From: Lysobacter sp.
Lineage (GTDB): Bacteria; Pseudomonadota; Gammaproteobacteria; Xanthomonadales; Xanthomonadaceae
Reading direction: 5' to 3'
Length of the DNA stretch: 64,000 nt
Assembly (NCBI GenBank): GCA_019634715.1
Contig: JAHCAU010000002.1
Location: 434,001-498,000 of the forward strand
The translations under genes were made by a program, and so were the position numbers. The notes beneath the pieces are model-generated. The model was given only the letters and a program-made list of their open reading frames with translations, did no database searches and was not told where the DNA came from. The stretch's first letter is position 1. Each line of letters begins with the position of its first letter. Shown here one piece after another: positions 44,402 through 55,245 of the stretch.

Positions 44402-45400
44402 TCAATCCAGACGGACGAGGGTCCGGCCGAACGATCCGCCCTTGAGCATGCCCGCGAAGACCGCCGGCAACGCGTCGAGACCGACCTCGCGCGTGCAGAT
44501 GGTCTCCAGGTGCGCCGGCTTCCAGGCGCCCGCCAACCGCTTCCAGACCTCATCACGGATTTCCCGGGCGGTGCCGGCCGAGGCCACGCCCACCAGCGAC
44601 ACGCCGCGGATGATGAAAGGCATCACGGTGGTCGGCAGGTCGGCGGTGGCGGCCAGGCCGGCGCTGCCGACGTTGCCGTAGGGGCGGGTGCGGGCGAGCA
44701 GGCTGGCCAGCATGGTGCCGCCGACGTTGTCGAGGCCACCACCGAAGCGCGCGGCCTCCAGCGGCCTGGCTTCGGCCAGCACGTCGCGGCCGAGCACCTG
44801 CGTCGCGCCGAGCGACTGGAGGTAATCGGCATGCTCGGGCTTGCCGCTGATCGCGTGCACTTCGTAGCCGGCGCGGGTGAAGATGTCGACCGCCAGCGAA
44901 CCCACGCCGCCGGTGGCGCCGGTCACCGCGAGCGGCCCCAACTCGGGCGACTGGCGGTTGTCCTCCATGCGCAGCAGGGCCAGCGCAGCGGTGAAGCCGG
45001 CGGTACCGAGGATCATGCTCTCGCGCAGGCTCAGCCCGACGGGCAGGGGGATGGCCCATTTCGCTTCGATGCGTGCGTATTCGCTGTAGCCGCCGTCGCG
45101 GGTCTCGCTGAGCCCGCAGCCGGTGACCAGCACGGCATCGCCTTCGCGGAACGCCGGATCGGTCGATGACACCACGTGCCCGGCGACGTCGATGCCGCCG
45201 ACCAGCGGGAAGAAGCGCAGGATCTTGCCTTCGCCGGTGCCGGCCAGCGCGTCCTTGTAGTTGACCGAGGAGTAGGCGGTCTTGATGACGATCTCGCCTG
45301 GGGCGAGCTCATCGATGCTCGTCTGCTCGACGCCGCTGCGGTAGCCGCCGGCGGCGTCGTTGCGGATGCGGAAGGCGTTGAAGGCGTTGGGAACGGGCAT
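44402..45400 (-). CDS. acuI: Acrylyl-CoA reductase AcuI (YhdH family MDR oxidoreductase)
   Basis: Zinc-free medium-chain dehydrogenase/reductase of 332 residues. Landmarks are YSSVNYKDALAGTGEGKI, PLVGGIDVAGHV, VLVTGCGLSETRDGGYSEYAR and the NADPH-binding GATGGVGSLAVDIF. The family (AcuI/YhdH) reduces acryloyl-CoA with NADPH, detoxifying this electrophile. The start at 45400 (MPVPNAFNAFRI) matches the family, and there are longer in-frame starts upstream that run into an inverted repeat. Confidence 0.93.
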   Translation of the reverse strand: MPVPNAFNAFRIRNDAAGGYRSGVEQTSIDELAPGEIVIKTAYSSVNYKDALAGTGEGKILRFFPLVGGIDVAGHVVSSTDPAFREGDAVLVTGCGLSETRDGGYSEYARIEAKWAIPLPVGLSLRESMILGTAGFTAALALLRMEDNRQSPELGPLAVTGATGGVGSLAVDIFTRAGYEVHAISGKPEHADYLQSLGATQVLGRDVLAEARPLEAARFGGGLDNVGGTMLASLLARTRPYGNVGSAGLAATADLPTTVMPFIIRGVSLVGVASAGTAREIRDEVWKRLAGAWKPAHLETICTREVGLDALPAVFAGMLKGGSFGRTLVRLD

Positions 45401-45448
45401 GTCGCGGAATCCTTGGCGTTCGATGTTGGAATGATCGCATGTTGGCAA

Positions 45449-45476
45449 GAGCAGTGTCGTGGCCACGACGCTGCTC
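45449..45476. promoter_or_regulatory. 28-bp dyad upstream of acuI
   Basis: GAGCAGTGTCGTGG/CCACGACGCTGCTC, a near-perfect 14-bp dyad (one mismatch) about 50 bp upstream of the acuI start. It could be an operator or a hairpin; nothing else supports a function. Confidence 0.35.
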
Positions 45477-45484
45477 ATCTGTGT

Positions 45485-45511
45485 CGTCATCCTCGCGCAA
45501 GCGAGGACCCA
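45485..45511 (+). repeat. Left inverted repeat of the GIY-YIG cassette
   Basis: 27-bp sequence beginning CGTCATCCTCGC and ending GCGAGGACCCA, identical to the reverse complement of 45952-45978. It contains a 7-bp hairpin (TCCTCGC/GCGAGGA) with a GCAA loop. Confidence 0.8.
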
Positions 45512-45551
45512 TCTTGCCGTGGCGGTATGGCCCGATCATCGCCGATGAAAT

Positions 45552-45602
45552 CCGATGCCAATGAGCGGAGTTTTCCGACATTGGCACTCGTTCTGGCATC
45601 GG
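45552..45602 (+). repeat. Stem-loop just upstream of the GIY-YIG gene
   Basis: CCGATGCCA (45552-45560) is perfectly complementary to TGGCATCGG (45594-45602), with an inner CGGA/TCCG pairing, giving a folded element of about 51 bases that ends 13 bp before the nuclease ATG. Confidence 0.6.
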
Positions 45603-45615
45603 CAGACTGAGTCGC

Positions 45616-45918
45616 ATGAAATCGCCCTGTGTCTACATGCTCGCCAGTCGCCGAAACGGAACGCTATACATCGGCGTGACATCGGATCTGATTGGCCGCA
45701 TGTGGCAGCACCTTGACGGACATTGCGCTGGGTTCACGGCTCGCTACCAGGTGCATCGCCTGGTCTGGTTCGAAGCTCACGACACGATGGAGCAGGCGAT
45801 CGCTCGGGAAAAAGCGATGAAGCGTTGGTTGCGCAGGTGGAAGATCGAATTGATCGAAGCGCGCAATCCGGAGTGGACCGATCTGTATCCCGGATTGCTG
45901 CGCTGCCTGTCAGAATGA
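45616..45918 (+). CDS. GIY-YIG domain nuclease, small stand-alone type
   Basis: Single-domain GIY-YIG protein of 100 residues (UvrC-type N-terminal/YhbQ-like family). The GIY strand is VYMLASRRNG (Y7), the YIG strand TLYIGVTSD (Y18), the catalytic Arg R28 (DLIGRMWQH), His32 and catalytic Glu E65 (QAIAREKAMKRW). All active-site positions are present, so it should be an active metal-dependent endonuclease. It lies alone inside a perfect 27-bp inverted repeat, is by eye lower in GC than its neighbours, and has no partner gene. Members are common in proteobacteria but their role is poorly known. Confidence 0.92.
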   Translation: MKSPCVYMLASRRNGTLYIGVTSDLIGRMWQHLDGHCAGFTARYQVHRLVWFEAHDTMEQAIAREKAMKRWLRRWKIELIEARNPEWTDLYPGLLRCLSE

Positions 45919-45951
45919 CTGCGTTCCGTCGCGAGTGTCGTGGCTGATGGC

Positions 45952-45978
45952 TGGGTCCTCGCTTGCGCGAGGATGACG
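45952..45978 (-). repeat. Right inverted repeat of the GIY-YIG cassette
   Basis: Exact reverse complement of 45485-45511 over 27 bp (TGGGTCCTCGC ... GAGGATGACG), 33 bp after the nuclease stop codon. Together the repeats bound a 494-bp segment. Confidence 0.8.
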
Positions 45979-46041
45979 GCAAAAGGCGGCGAACCCAAGT
46001 GTCTTCACATAAGCATGGAATCATCCGCTTGGGGAGTGCAA

Positions 46042-46635
46042 TCAACGCAGCGCCTTCCGCCGCTTCTCGTCCAGCCACTTGTCCGCCTGCGCGGGCGTGT
46101 AGTCGCGCATCCAGGTGAACAGGGCATCGATGTCCTCGCCGTGCCAGAGGTCGTGGCGCTGGTCGGCGTGCAGGAAGCGTTCCTCGACCATGCGGTCGAT
46201 CATGCCGATCAGAGGGGTGTAGAAGCCGTCGACATCGAGGAACGCGCAGGGCTTGCGGCCGAGGCCGAGCTGGCGCCAGGTGAGCATCTCGAACATCTCG
46301 TCGAGCGTGCCGAAGCCGCCGGGCAGGGCGACGAAAGCGTCGGCGAGATCGAACATCCGCGCCTTGCGTTCGTGCATGTTCGCGACCACTTCCAGCCGGG
46401 TCACGCCGGTGTGCGCGACTTCCCACTGCACGAGTTGCTCGGGGATGACGCCGACGACTTCGCCGCCGGCCGCCAGCACGGCGTCCGCCACGATGCCCAT
46501 CAGGCCGACGTTGCCGCCGCCGTAGACCAGTTGCAGCCCTTCCTTCGCGATGCGATCGCCGAGGGCGATCGCGCGTTCGGTGTAGGCGGGTTTGTTGCCG
46601 GCGTTGGAGCCGCAGTAGACGCAGATCGATTTCAT
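46042..46635 (-). CDS. LOG family protein (TIGR00730, cytokinin-riboside monophosphate phosphoribohydrolase-like)
   Basis: Rossmann-like protein of 197 residues (MKSICVYCGSNAG). The nucleotide-binding motif PGGFGTLDE is at 105-113, with YGGGNVGLMG and MHERKARM also conserved; these carry the residues that cleave nucleoside 5'-monophosphates to base and ribose 5-phosphate in LOG enzymes. The physiological substrate in this organism is unknown. It is the last gene of the sucA-sucB-lpdA strand, 83 bp after lpdA, but a strong hairpin separates them. Confidence 0.93.
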   Translation of the reverse strand: MKSICVYCGSNAGNKPAYTERAIALGDRIAKEGLQLVYGGGNVGLMGIVADAVLAAGGEVVGVIPEQLVQWEVAHTGVTRLEVVANMHERKARMFDLADAFVALPGGFGTLDEMFEMLTWRQLGLGRKPCAFLDVDGFYTPLIGMIDRMVEERFLHADQRHDLWHGEDIDALFTWMRDYTPAQADKWLDEKRRKALR

Positions 46636-46673
46636 GTGTGGATTCCGCAAGGACATGGCAGTGATGCTGAAAG

Positions 46674-46703
46674 CGAAACGGCGCACCGAGGTGCGCCGTT
46701 TCG
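46674..46703 (-). terminator. Hairpin between lpdA and the LOG gene
   Basis: 13-bp perfect stem CGAAACGGCGCAC/GTGCGCCGTTTCG with a 4-base loop, 15 bp after the lpdA stop in the direction of transcription. On the minus strand it is followed by CTTTCAGC, a weak T-run. Confidence 0.6.
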
Positions 46704-46718
46704 TGTGCGGGCGGCGGG

Positions 46719-48164
46719 TCAGTTCGCCTTGTGGATCGCCCGCTTGTGCACCGCCATCGCCGCGTCGTGCACGGCTTCCGAGAGGCTCGGGTGCGCGTGG
46801 CAGATGCGGGCGAGGTCGTCGGCGGAGCCGCTGAACTCCATGGTCAGTACGCCTTCGTGCACCAGTTCGGAGACGTTGGCGCCGACCAGGTGCATGCCGA
46901 GCACGCGATCGGTTTCGGCATGCGCGAGCACCTTCACGAAGCCGGCCGGTTCGGCCATCGCGACCGCGCGGCCGACGGCGGCGAACGGGAAGCTGCCGGC
47001 CTTGTACGGGATGCCTTCGGCCTTCAGCTGTTCCTCGGTCTTGCCGACCCAGGCGATTTCCGGCTCGGTGTAGATCACCCACGGGATGGTGTCGAAGTTG
47101 ACGTGGCCCGGCAGGCCGGCGATCAGCTCGGCCACGGCAATGCCTTCCTCGAAGCCCTTGTGCGCCAGCATCGGGCCGCGCACGCAGTCGCCCACGGCCC
47201 AGACGCCGTCGACGCCGGTGTGGCAGTGCTCGTCGACCACGATGCGGCCGCGCTCGTCGAGCTGCACGCCGGTGCCTTCGGCCAGCAGGCCCTTGCTCGC
47301 GGCCTTGCGGCCCACGGCGACCAGCAGCTTGTCGACGACGAGGCTCTGCTCGCCCTTGGCGTCGGTGTAGGTGAGATGGACTTCGCCCTTCTTCACTTCG
47401 GCCTTGCTGACCTTCGCGCCGAGCTGGATGTCGAGGCCCTGCTTCTTGAACTCGCGGGCGGCGACCTTCGCGGCCTCGCCGTCGGCGGCGGCCAGGAAGT
47501 CCGGCAGCGCTTCGAGGATCGTCACCTTCGCGCCGAGTCGGTTCCAGACGCTGCCCAGTTCCAGGCCGATCACGCCGGCGCCGATCACGCCGAGGCGCTT
47601 GGGCACTTCGGTGAAGTCCAGCGCGCCGACGTTGTCGACGATGTGCTGGCCGTCGAACTTCGCGAACGGCAGTTCGATCGAATCCGAACCGGCGGCGAGG
47701 ATGACGTTGGTGCCCTTGAGTTCGACTTCGCTGCCGTCGTGCTGCTTCACCTTGACGACGTTGCCGGCGTGCAGGGTGCCGAAGCCGTAGAACGCGGTGA
47801 TCTTGTTGGCCTTGAACAGCTGGGCGATGCCGCCCGTGAACTGCTTGACGATCTTGTCCTTGCGGCCGACCATCGCGCCGACGTCGATCTTCGCGTTGTC
47901 GAAGCTGATGCCGTGGTCGCCGAAGATGTGGCCCATGTTCCAGAACTGGCGCGAGGAATCGAGCAGCGCCTTCGACGGGATGCAGCCGACGCGCAGGCAG
48001 GTGCCGCCGAGCGCGGGCTTGCCGTCCTTGCCCAGCGCGGCGTCGATGCACGCGGTCTTCATGCCCAGCTGCGCGGCGCGGATGGCGGCGTGGTAGCCGG
48101 CAGGGCCGGCGCCGATGACGATGACGTCGAAGACCTGCTGTTGTGGGGCTTGTTGTTCGCTCAT
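46719..48164 (-). CDS. lpdA: Dihydrolipoyl dehydrogenase (E3)
   Basis: FAD enzyme of 481 residues that reoxidises lipoyl groups of 2-oxoacid dehydrogenases. The ADP-binding motif VIVIGAGPAGYHAAIRA is at 14-30, the redox-active disulfide is C56/C61 (GGTCLRVGCIPSK), the NAD motif is around 185-215 (VIGAGVIGLELG) and the catalytic His-Glu pair near the end is in AHPSLSEAVHD. It follows sucB in the operon and serves the 2-oxoglutarate dehydrogenase complex. Confidence 0.97.
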   Translation of the reverse strand: MSEQQAPQQQVFDVIVIGAGPAGYHAAIRAAQLGMKTACIDAALGKDGKPALGGTCLRVGCIPSKALLDSSRQFWNMGHIFGDHGISFDNAKIDVGAMVGRKDKIVKQFTGGIAQLFKANKITAFYGFGTLHAGNVVKVKQHDGSEVELKGTNVILAAGSDSIELPFAKFDGQHIVDNVGALDFTEVPKRLGVIGAGVIGLELGSVWNRLGAKVTILEALPDFLAAADGEAAKVAAREFKKQGLDIQLGAKVSKAEVKKGEVHLTYTDAKGEQSLVVDKLLVAVGRKAASKGLLAEGTGVQLDERGRIVVDEHCHTGVDGVWAVGDCVRGPMLAHKGFEEGIAVAELIAGLPGHVNFDTIPWVIYTEPEIAWVGKTEEQLKAEGIPYKAGSFPFAAVGRAVAMAEPAGFVKVLAHAETDRVLGMHLVGANVSELVHEGVLTMEFSGSADDLARICHAHPSLSEAVHDAAMAVHKRAIHKAN

Positions 48165-48193
48165 TGGATTCGTGTCCTGTGGCTTCGAAGCGC

Positions 48194-48219
48194 GAAGCCC
48201 CTCGCGGTCGAGGGGCTTC
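48194..48219 (-). terminator. Hairpin between sucB and lpdA
   Basis: 11-bp perfect stem GAAGCCCCTCG/CGAGGGGCTTC with a 4-base loop, in the 64-bp gap between sucB and lpdA. It may be a processing or partial termination site within the operon. Confidence 0.55.
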
Positions 48220-48228
48220 CGGCGGGCA

Positions 48229-49431
48229 TTACATGCCCAGCAGCATGCGGTGCGGGTTTTCCAGCTGGTTCTTGATGTCGACCAGGAACAGCACCGCGTC
48301 CTTGCCGTCGATGATGCGGTGGTCGTAGCTCAGCGCGAGGTACATCATCGGCGCGGCGACGACCTGACCGTTCTCGACGATGGCGCGCTCCTTGATGGCG
48401 TGCATGCCGAGGATCGCCGACTGCGGCGGGTTGACGATCGGCGTCGACATCAGCGAGCCGAAGGTGCCGCCGTTGGTGATGGTGAAGGTGCCGCCCTGCA
48501 GGTCTTCCAGCTTCAGGCCGCCTTCGCGGGCCGCCTTGGCGTAGCCGACGATCGCGGCTTCGATGTCGGCGAAGCCCATGCGCTCGACGTTGCGCAGCAC
48601 CGGCGTGACCAGGCCCTTGTCGGTGGACACGGCGATCGAGATGTCGGCGTAGCCGTGGTAGATCACGTCGTTGCCGTCGACCGAGGCGTTGATGATCGGG
48701 TGGCGCTGCAGCGCGTTGGCGGCGGCCTTGGCGAAGAAGCTCATGAAGCCGAGCTTGATGCCGTTGGCCTTCTCGAACTGCTCGCCCAGCTCCTTGCGCA
48801 TCTGCATGACCTTGGACAGGTTCACCTCGTTGAACGAGGTCAGCATCGCGATGGAGTTCTTCGACTGCATCAGGCGCTCGGCGATGCGGGCGCGCATGCG
48901 GGTCATCGGCACGCGTTCTTCCGGGCGGGCGCCGCCGCCGACACCGGCGGTCCTGCCGGCGGCGAAGTTGACGATGTCTTCCTTGGTGACCGCGCCGCGG
49001 CGGCCGGTGCCCTGCACGTCGGCCGGGTTCACGCCGCTGGTGGCGGCGGCGAAGCGCGCGCCCGGGGGCAGCTCATCGCCGACCGGAGCCGGCTTCGTGC
49101 TGGCCGGTGCGGCGGCAGCGGCCTTGGTGGCCTCGGCCTTCGGCTGGACCTGCTCGGGGCCGGCGGCGGCCGGGGCCGGCGCGGCGGCGACGGCGCCTTC
49201 CTCGATGACCGCGATGACCTGCTGGCTGAGGACGGTCGCGCCTTCGGCGAACTTCAGCTCCTTGATGACGCCATCGACGGTCGAGGGGACTTCCAGCACG
49301 ACCTTGTCGGTCTCGAGGTCGACGATGTTCTCGTCGCGCTTGACGGCGTCGCCGACCTTCTTGTGCCAGGTGGCGATGACGGCGTCGGAGACGGATTCGG
49401 GAAGAACGGGAACCTTGATTTCGGTGGCCAT
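48229..49431 (-). CDS. sucB: Dihydrolipoyllysine succinyltransferase (E2 of 2-oxoglutarate dehydrogenase)
   Basis: Transfers the succinyl group from E1 to CoA. It has 400 residues. N-terminal lipoyl domain with lipoylated K43 (ETDKVVLEV); Ala/Pro linker around 85-115; a peripheral-subunit-binding domain (about 115-150, [20 protein letters not shown]); and the catalytic domain from about 170 with HRIIDGKDA (His and Asp of the active site). It lies between sucA and lpdA in the operon, with hairpins in both gaps. Confidence 0.97.
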   Translation of the reverse strand: MATEIKVPVLPESVSDAVIATWHKKVGDAVKRDENIVDLETDKVVLEVPSTVDGVIKELKFAEGATVLSQQVIAVIEEGAVAAAPAPAAAGPEQVQPKAEATKAAAAAPASTKPAPVGDELPPGARFAAATSGVNPADVQGTGRRGAVTKEDIVNFAAGRTAGVGGGARPEERVPMTRMRARIAERLMQSKNSIAMLTSFNEVNLSKVMQMRKELGEQFEKANGIKLGFMSFFAKAAANALQRHPIINASVDGNDVIYHGYADISIAVSTDKGLVTPVLRNVERMGFADIEAAIVGYAKAAREGGLKLEDLQGGTFTITNGGTFGSLMSTPIVNPPQSAILGMHAIKERAIVENGQVVAAPMMYLALSYDHRIIDGKDAVLFLVDIKNQLENPHRMLLGM

Positions 49432-49526
49432 GGTGGCGTCCTGGATGTGGTGTTGATGCCGGCCCGCGCGGGGCGCCGGACGGCGGATTGCAAGCGCGCG
49501 ATGCTTGGGAGATCGGTGTACGGAAA

Positions 49527-49562
49527 CGACCGCGGACGCCGACTGCCCGGCGTCCGCGGTCG
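49527..49562 (-). terminator. Long hairpin between sucA and sucB
   Basis: Perfect 15-bp stem CGACCGCGGACGCCG/CGGCGTCCGCGGTCG with a 6-base loop, 5 bp after the sucA stop and 95 bp before the sucB start. Very stable; possible attenuator or mRNA-stability element in the sucAB operon. Confidence 0.65.
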
Positions 49563-49567
49563 GTGGA

Positions 49568-52396
<2,829 letters not shown>

Positions 52397-52729
52397 TTGG
52401 AGCCCGAGGGTCGGAAAGCGCGAAGGAGGAGTGGGTAACCGCTTGATCTGCCGAGCTTCCGGCAGGGGCGGCTGCGAGGGCGAAAGGACCGGAATTATAG
52501 ACGCAGGCTCCGCCGCAACGCACCATTCCGATGCTTCATGACGCACCCTGTACAGGCTGTCGAGCACCATTGTGACGGCGGTGACAGCGTGCGGGGGGAT
52601 GGTTTCGACCATGGTCGTACGCCGATGGGCCGCCGGGTGCGTCCGGCGCTACTTCCGCGGCCTGCCTCGGCGGACCCGATGCGGGCTGGTATGGTCCTCG
52701 CCGAATCCACGCGGGGGACGCGGAAACCG
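52397..52729. other. Intergenic region between sucA and the orphan lipoprotein gene
   Basis: A 333-bp divergent region with no plausible gene. It holds the sucA leader and TATAAT (52495-52500) and, for the plus-strand lipoprotein gene, GGGGGAC just before 52730 as ribosome binding site. ORF-like frames here have no family resemblance. Confidence 0.45.
52495..52500 (-). promoter_or_regulatory. -10 box of the sucA promoter
   Basis: Perfect TATAAT on the minus strand, 98 bp upstream of the sucA GTG. The -35 region is weak (TGCGTT at 17-bp spacing), which is common for activator-dependent promoters. Confidence 0.5.
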
Positions 52730-54211
52730 ATGCGATACGCAACGAATGCGACGCGGCCCATGCTGGCCGGACTGGCGTTGACGGCCCTCCTGGCGGGCTG
52801 CAGTCCCGGGGGCGGGGGAGCGCAGGCGGATCGCGCTGCGCTGAAGCTCGATCCCAACGGCTGCCCCGACCTGGGCGGGACCTATGCCTTCAGCGCGCCG
52901 GCCGAGGGCGGTGTCAGCTTCGAGGGCTCGATCTTCGAATCCCTGCCGGTTGGGAATGGCGGCACCATCCCGGCCGGGCAGATCGGCGGCCTGTCCATCC
53001 AGCGCAGCGCCCATGGCGGCTACACCCTGCGCTTCTTCGTGAACGACGACCGGGTGATGCAGCACCTGAAGGTGATCCACGAGTACGAGAAGCCGCGCTA
53101 CCGGGAGTGGTACCACCTGCTGTCGGACACTGCGAAATCGGCCTACATCGAGCGCAACGGCCAGCGGGCGTACGACGAGCACCTGGCCCGGCTCGGGCCG
53201 ACCGCGGAAATCGTCAGGGAACTGAAGCCGGGCGTCGCCATGAGCTGCCGCGATGGCTGGGTCGAGATCCCGCGCGCGTACCGCAAGCCGTTGCGGCTCA
53301 CGCTGGCGGTGGACGGCGCGATCGTCGGCGAGGCGCCTGAGCTGGACACCGTGGGCGTGAGCGTCTGGTGCGGCGACGGCTGCGCGGAGATTCCGGTGCC
53401 GGTCGGCAAGCACACGGGCCGCTTGCGCTGGCCGCGCAACGACGGGTTGCGCCCGTGGCATCCCGAGCACATGCGCGGGCGCTACGTGTTCCTGCGGCCG
53501 CTGGACGAGATCGAGGCCGAGACACGCGCGCGGGACCAGGCCCAGCGCGCCGCCGACGCCCGTCGCTATCGTACGGCGGAAGACATCCGTGCCGATCTGC
53601 TGGCGATGGCGCCACCCGGCACCGAGATCGAGCGCGTCGAGGTCGCCGAAGGCAAGGTCCATATCCAGTATTCGGCGCCCAAGGCGCAGATGGACGTCCT
53701 GCTCGACACCATCGCCGCGGCCGCGGCCGGCGCTGCGGATGCGCCGAGACAGGTCGAGCGCGGCGGGCGCAGCAGCGACATGTCGCGCCGGTACGTCCGT
53801 TTCGTGCTGACCGATTCGCCGCTGGTGCTGCGCGAGGTCCCGGGCCGCGTGGCCGACACCGGCGCGACTGCAGGATCGCCCGCAGCGGCATCCGTGCCGA
53901 CGCAGGTCGCGACCCTGTACGCGGCGCCGGAAGAGACGCCGGCCGGCATGGCCTCGCCGGACGAACTGCGCCGGCGGATCTCGGCGCTGATGCCGGCCGG
54001 GTGCCGGGTGACCCAGGTCCGGGGCAGCGGGGATCGCGTCATCGTGCACGGCGAGGCCGAGCGCATGGCCTGCATCTCCGACACCCTGCGCGCGATCGCG
54101 TCCACGCAAGGCAATGCCGGGTTCGGCCCGGAACTGGAATCGGTCGAGCAACGCGACAACGGCTACCGCTTCAGGGTCATGCTCGGGCGCTCGGCGCTGA
54201 CCAGGCCCTGA
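52730..54211 (+). CDS. Orphan lipoprotein, function unknown
   Basis: 493 residues from ATG 52730 (GGGGGAC upstream). Lipobox LTALLAGC places the lipidated Cys at 24. The first half has a compact domain with DPNGCPDLGGTYAFSAPAEGG and a middle segment with paired Cys (VSVWCGDGCAEIPVPVGKH); residues about 275-400 are Arg/Glu/Ala-rich helical with a coiled-coil look (DEIEAETRARDQAQRAADARR), and the C-terminal part (about 400-480) has a repeat-like alpha/beta segment with LRRRISALMPAGCRVTQV. No known family was recognised. It is alone, ended by a palindromic pair. Confidence 0.75.
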   Translation: MRYATNATRPMLAGLALTALLAGCSPGGGGAQADRAALKLDPNGCPDLGGTYAFSAPAEGGVSFEGSIFESLPVGNGGTIPAGQIGGLSIQRSAHGGYTLRFFVNDDRVMQHLKVIHEYEKPRYREWYHLLSDTAKSAYIERNGQRAYDEHLARLGPTAEIVRELKPGVAMSCRDGWVEIPRAYRKPLRLTLAVDGAIVGEAPELDTVGVSVWCGDGCAEIPVPVGKHTGRLRWPRNDGLRPWHPEHMRGRYVFLRPLDEIEAETRARDQAQRAADARRYRTAEDIRADLLAMAPPGTEIERVEVAEGKVHIQYSAPKAQMDVLLDTIAAAAAGAADAPRQVERGGRSSDMSRRYVRFVLTDSPLVLREVPGRVADTGATAGSPAAASVPTQVATLYAAPEETPAGMASPDELRRRISALMPAGCRVTQVRGSGDRVIVHGEAERMACISDTLRAIASTQGNAGFGPELESVEQRDNGYRFRVMLGRSALTRP

Positions 54212-54233
54212 TGAGTCGCTTTGTCTGGCTTTT

Positions 54234-54294
54234 GCAGGAGCGACGCAAGTCGCGGCAGGGCACCGGAAAGCGTCGCGACTTGCGTCGCTCCTGC
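54234..54294. repeat. REPIN-like pair between convergent genes
   Basis: GCAGGAGCGACGCAAGTCGCG and its exact reverse complement, 21 bp each, separated by 19 bases, between the lipoprotein gene (+) and the GNAT gene (-). The GGAGCGACGCAAGTCGC unit is typical of dispersed REP elements in Xanthomonadaceae, and inverted pairs form REPINs. It can also serve as a terminator for both genes. Confidence 0.75.
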
Positions 54295-54318
54295 GGAAGC
54301 ATGGGTTGATCGCGCGCG

Positions 54319-55245
54319 TCAGGCACCGAGGATGCGGTACTCGGTCACCGGCCGGGCGCGTTCCCACACGGGATGGAAGCTGTCGACCAGTTGCCGGGCG
54401 CGGCCGCCGGCATCCAGGGCGGCTTCGCCATCGAAGCGGTTGCCCAGCGGGCGGAAATAGCAGCCGCCGGCATCGTTGGCGACGAAGGCCGAGGCGTAGC
54501 CCTTGTCGGCCGGGTCGCTGACTTCGCGGAAGGCGAAGGCGCTGCTGAGGCGCTGCGACAGGCCGATCAGCGGCGCGTGCGCGCGCTGCGGCGCATCGGC
54601 GTCCTGCAGCAGCACGCGGATGTCGATGCGCTGGCGGCGGGTGGCCAGCGCGCGCAGGGCGTCGAGCACCTCCGGCGCGTCGAACAGGCCCGGGTCCAGC
54701 GCGCGGCTGTAGATGCACAGCTCGCGCCGCGTCGCCAGCACGATCGCCGACACCACTGCGACCGCCGATTCGCGGCTGTCGATCGCGGTCATGCCGACGA
54801 CCTGGCGGCGCATCGCCTGGTGCTCGATGCCCGCTTCCATGAAGCGCTCGCCGAAGGGCACGAAGCCGTGGCGTGCGTAGAAACCGATCGCGGACACCTG
54901 GGCGTTGAGCTTCACCTCGGGCCAGCGGCGCAGGGCTGCCTGTTCGATCAGCGCTTTCAGCAGCGCGTCGCCGACGCCCTTGCCGCGCCAGTCCTGCAGC
55001 ACGGCCATGCGGCCGATCTTGTGCTCGGGGGTCAGGCGGCCGGTGCCGATCGGGCGGCCGGCATCGTCGCGCGCCAGCACATGCACGCACAGCGGATCGA
55101 GCGCGTCCCATTCCAGCTCGCGCGGCACCTGCTGTTCCTCGACGAACACCGGTTCGCGCACCGCGCGCAGCGCGTCGACAGCCGTGTTGTAGTCCACCGC
55201 CGCGACCTGGAATCCTGTGTGGGATCCTGCCTCAAGCCTCGTCAT
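54319..55245 (-). CDS. GNAT acetyltransferase fused to a PLD-like C-terminal domain
   Basis: 308 residues. N-terminal GNAT domain (about 10-145) with acetyl-CoA motif QDWRGKGVGDALL (about 84-96) and the LNAQVSAIGFYARHGF core of ElaA-like members. From about 150 a second domain (VSAIVLATRRELCIYSRALDPGLFD-type, positions about 54670-54790) resembles the N-terminal half of phospholipase D-like folds but lacks HKD motifs, so catalysis is doubtful there. It overlaps the upstream roxA gene by 14 bases. The substrate of the GNAT part is unknown. Confidence 0.85.
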   Translation of the reverse strand: MTRLEAGSHTGFQVAAVDYNTAVDALRAVREPVFVEEQQVPRELEWDALDPLCVHVLARDDAGRPIGTGRLTPEHKIGRMAVLQDWRGKGVGDALLKALIEQAALRRWPEVKLNAQVSAIGFYARHGFVPFGERFMEAGIEHQAMRRQVVGMTAIDSRESAVAVVSAIVLATRRELCIYSRALDPGLFDAPEVLDALRALATRRQRIDIRVLLQDADAPQRAHAPLIGLSQRLSSAFAFREVSDPADKGYASAFVANDAGGCYFRPLGNRFDGEAALDAGGRARQLVDSFHPVWERARPVTEYRILGA

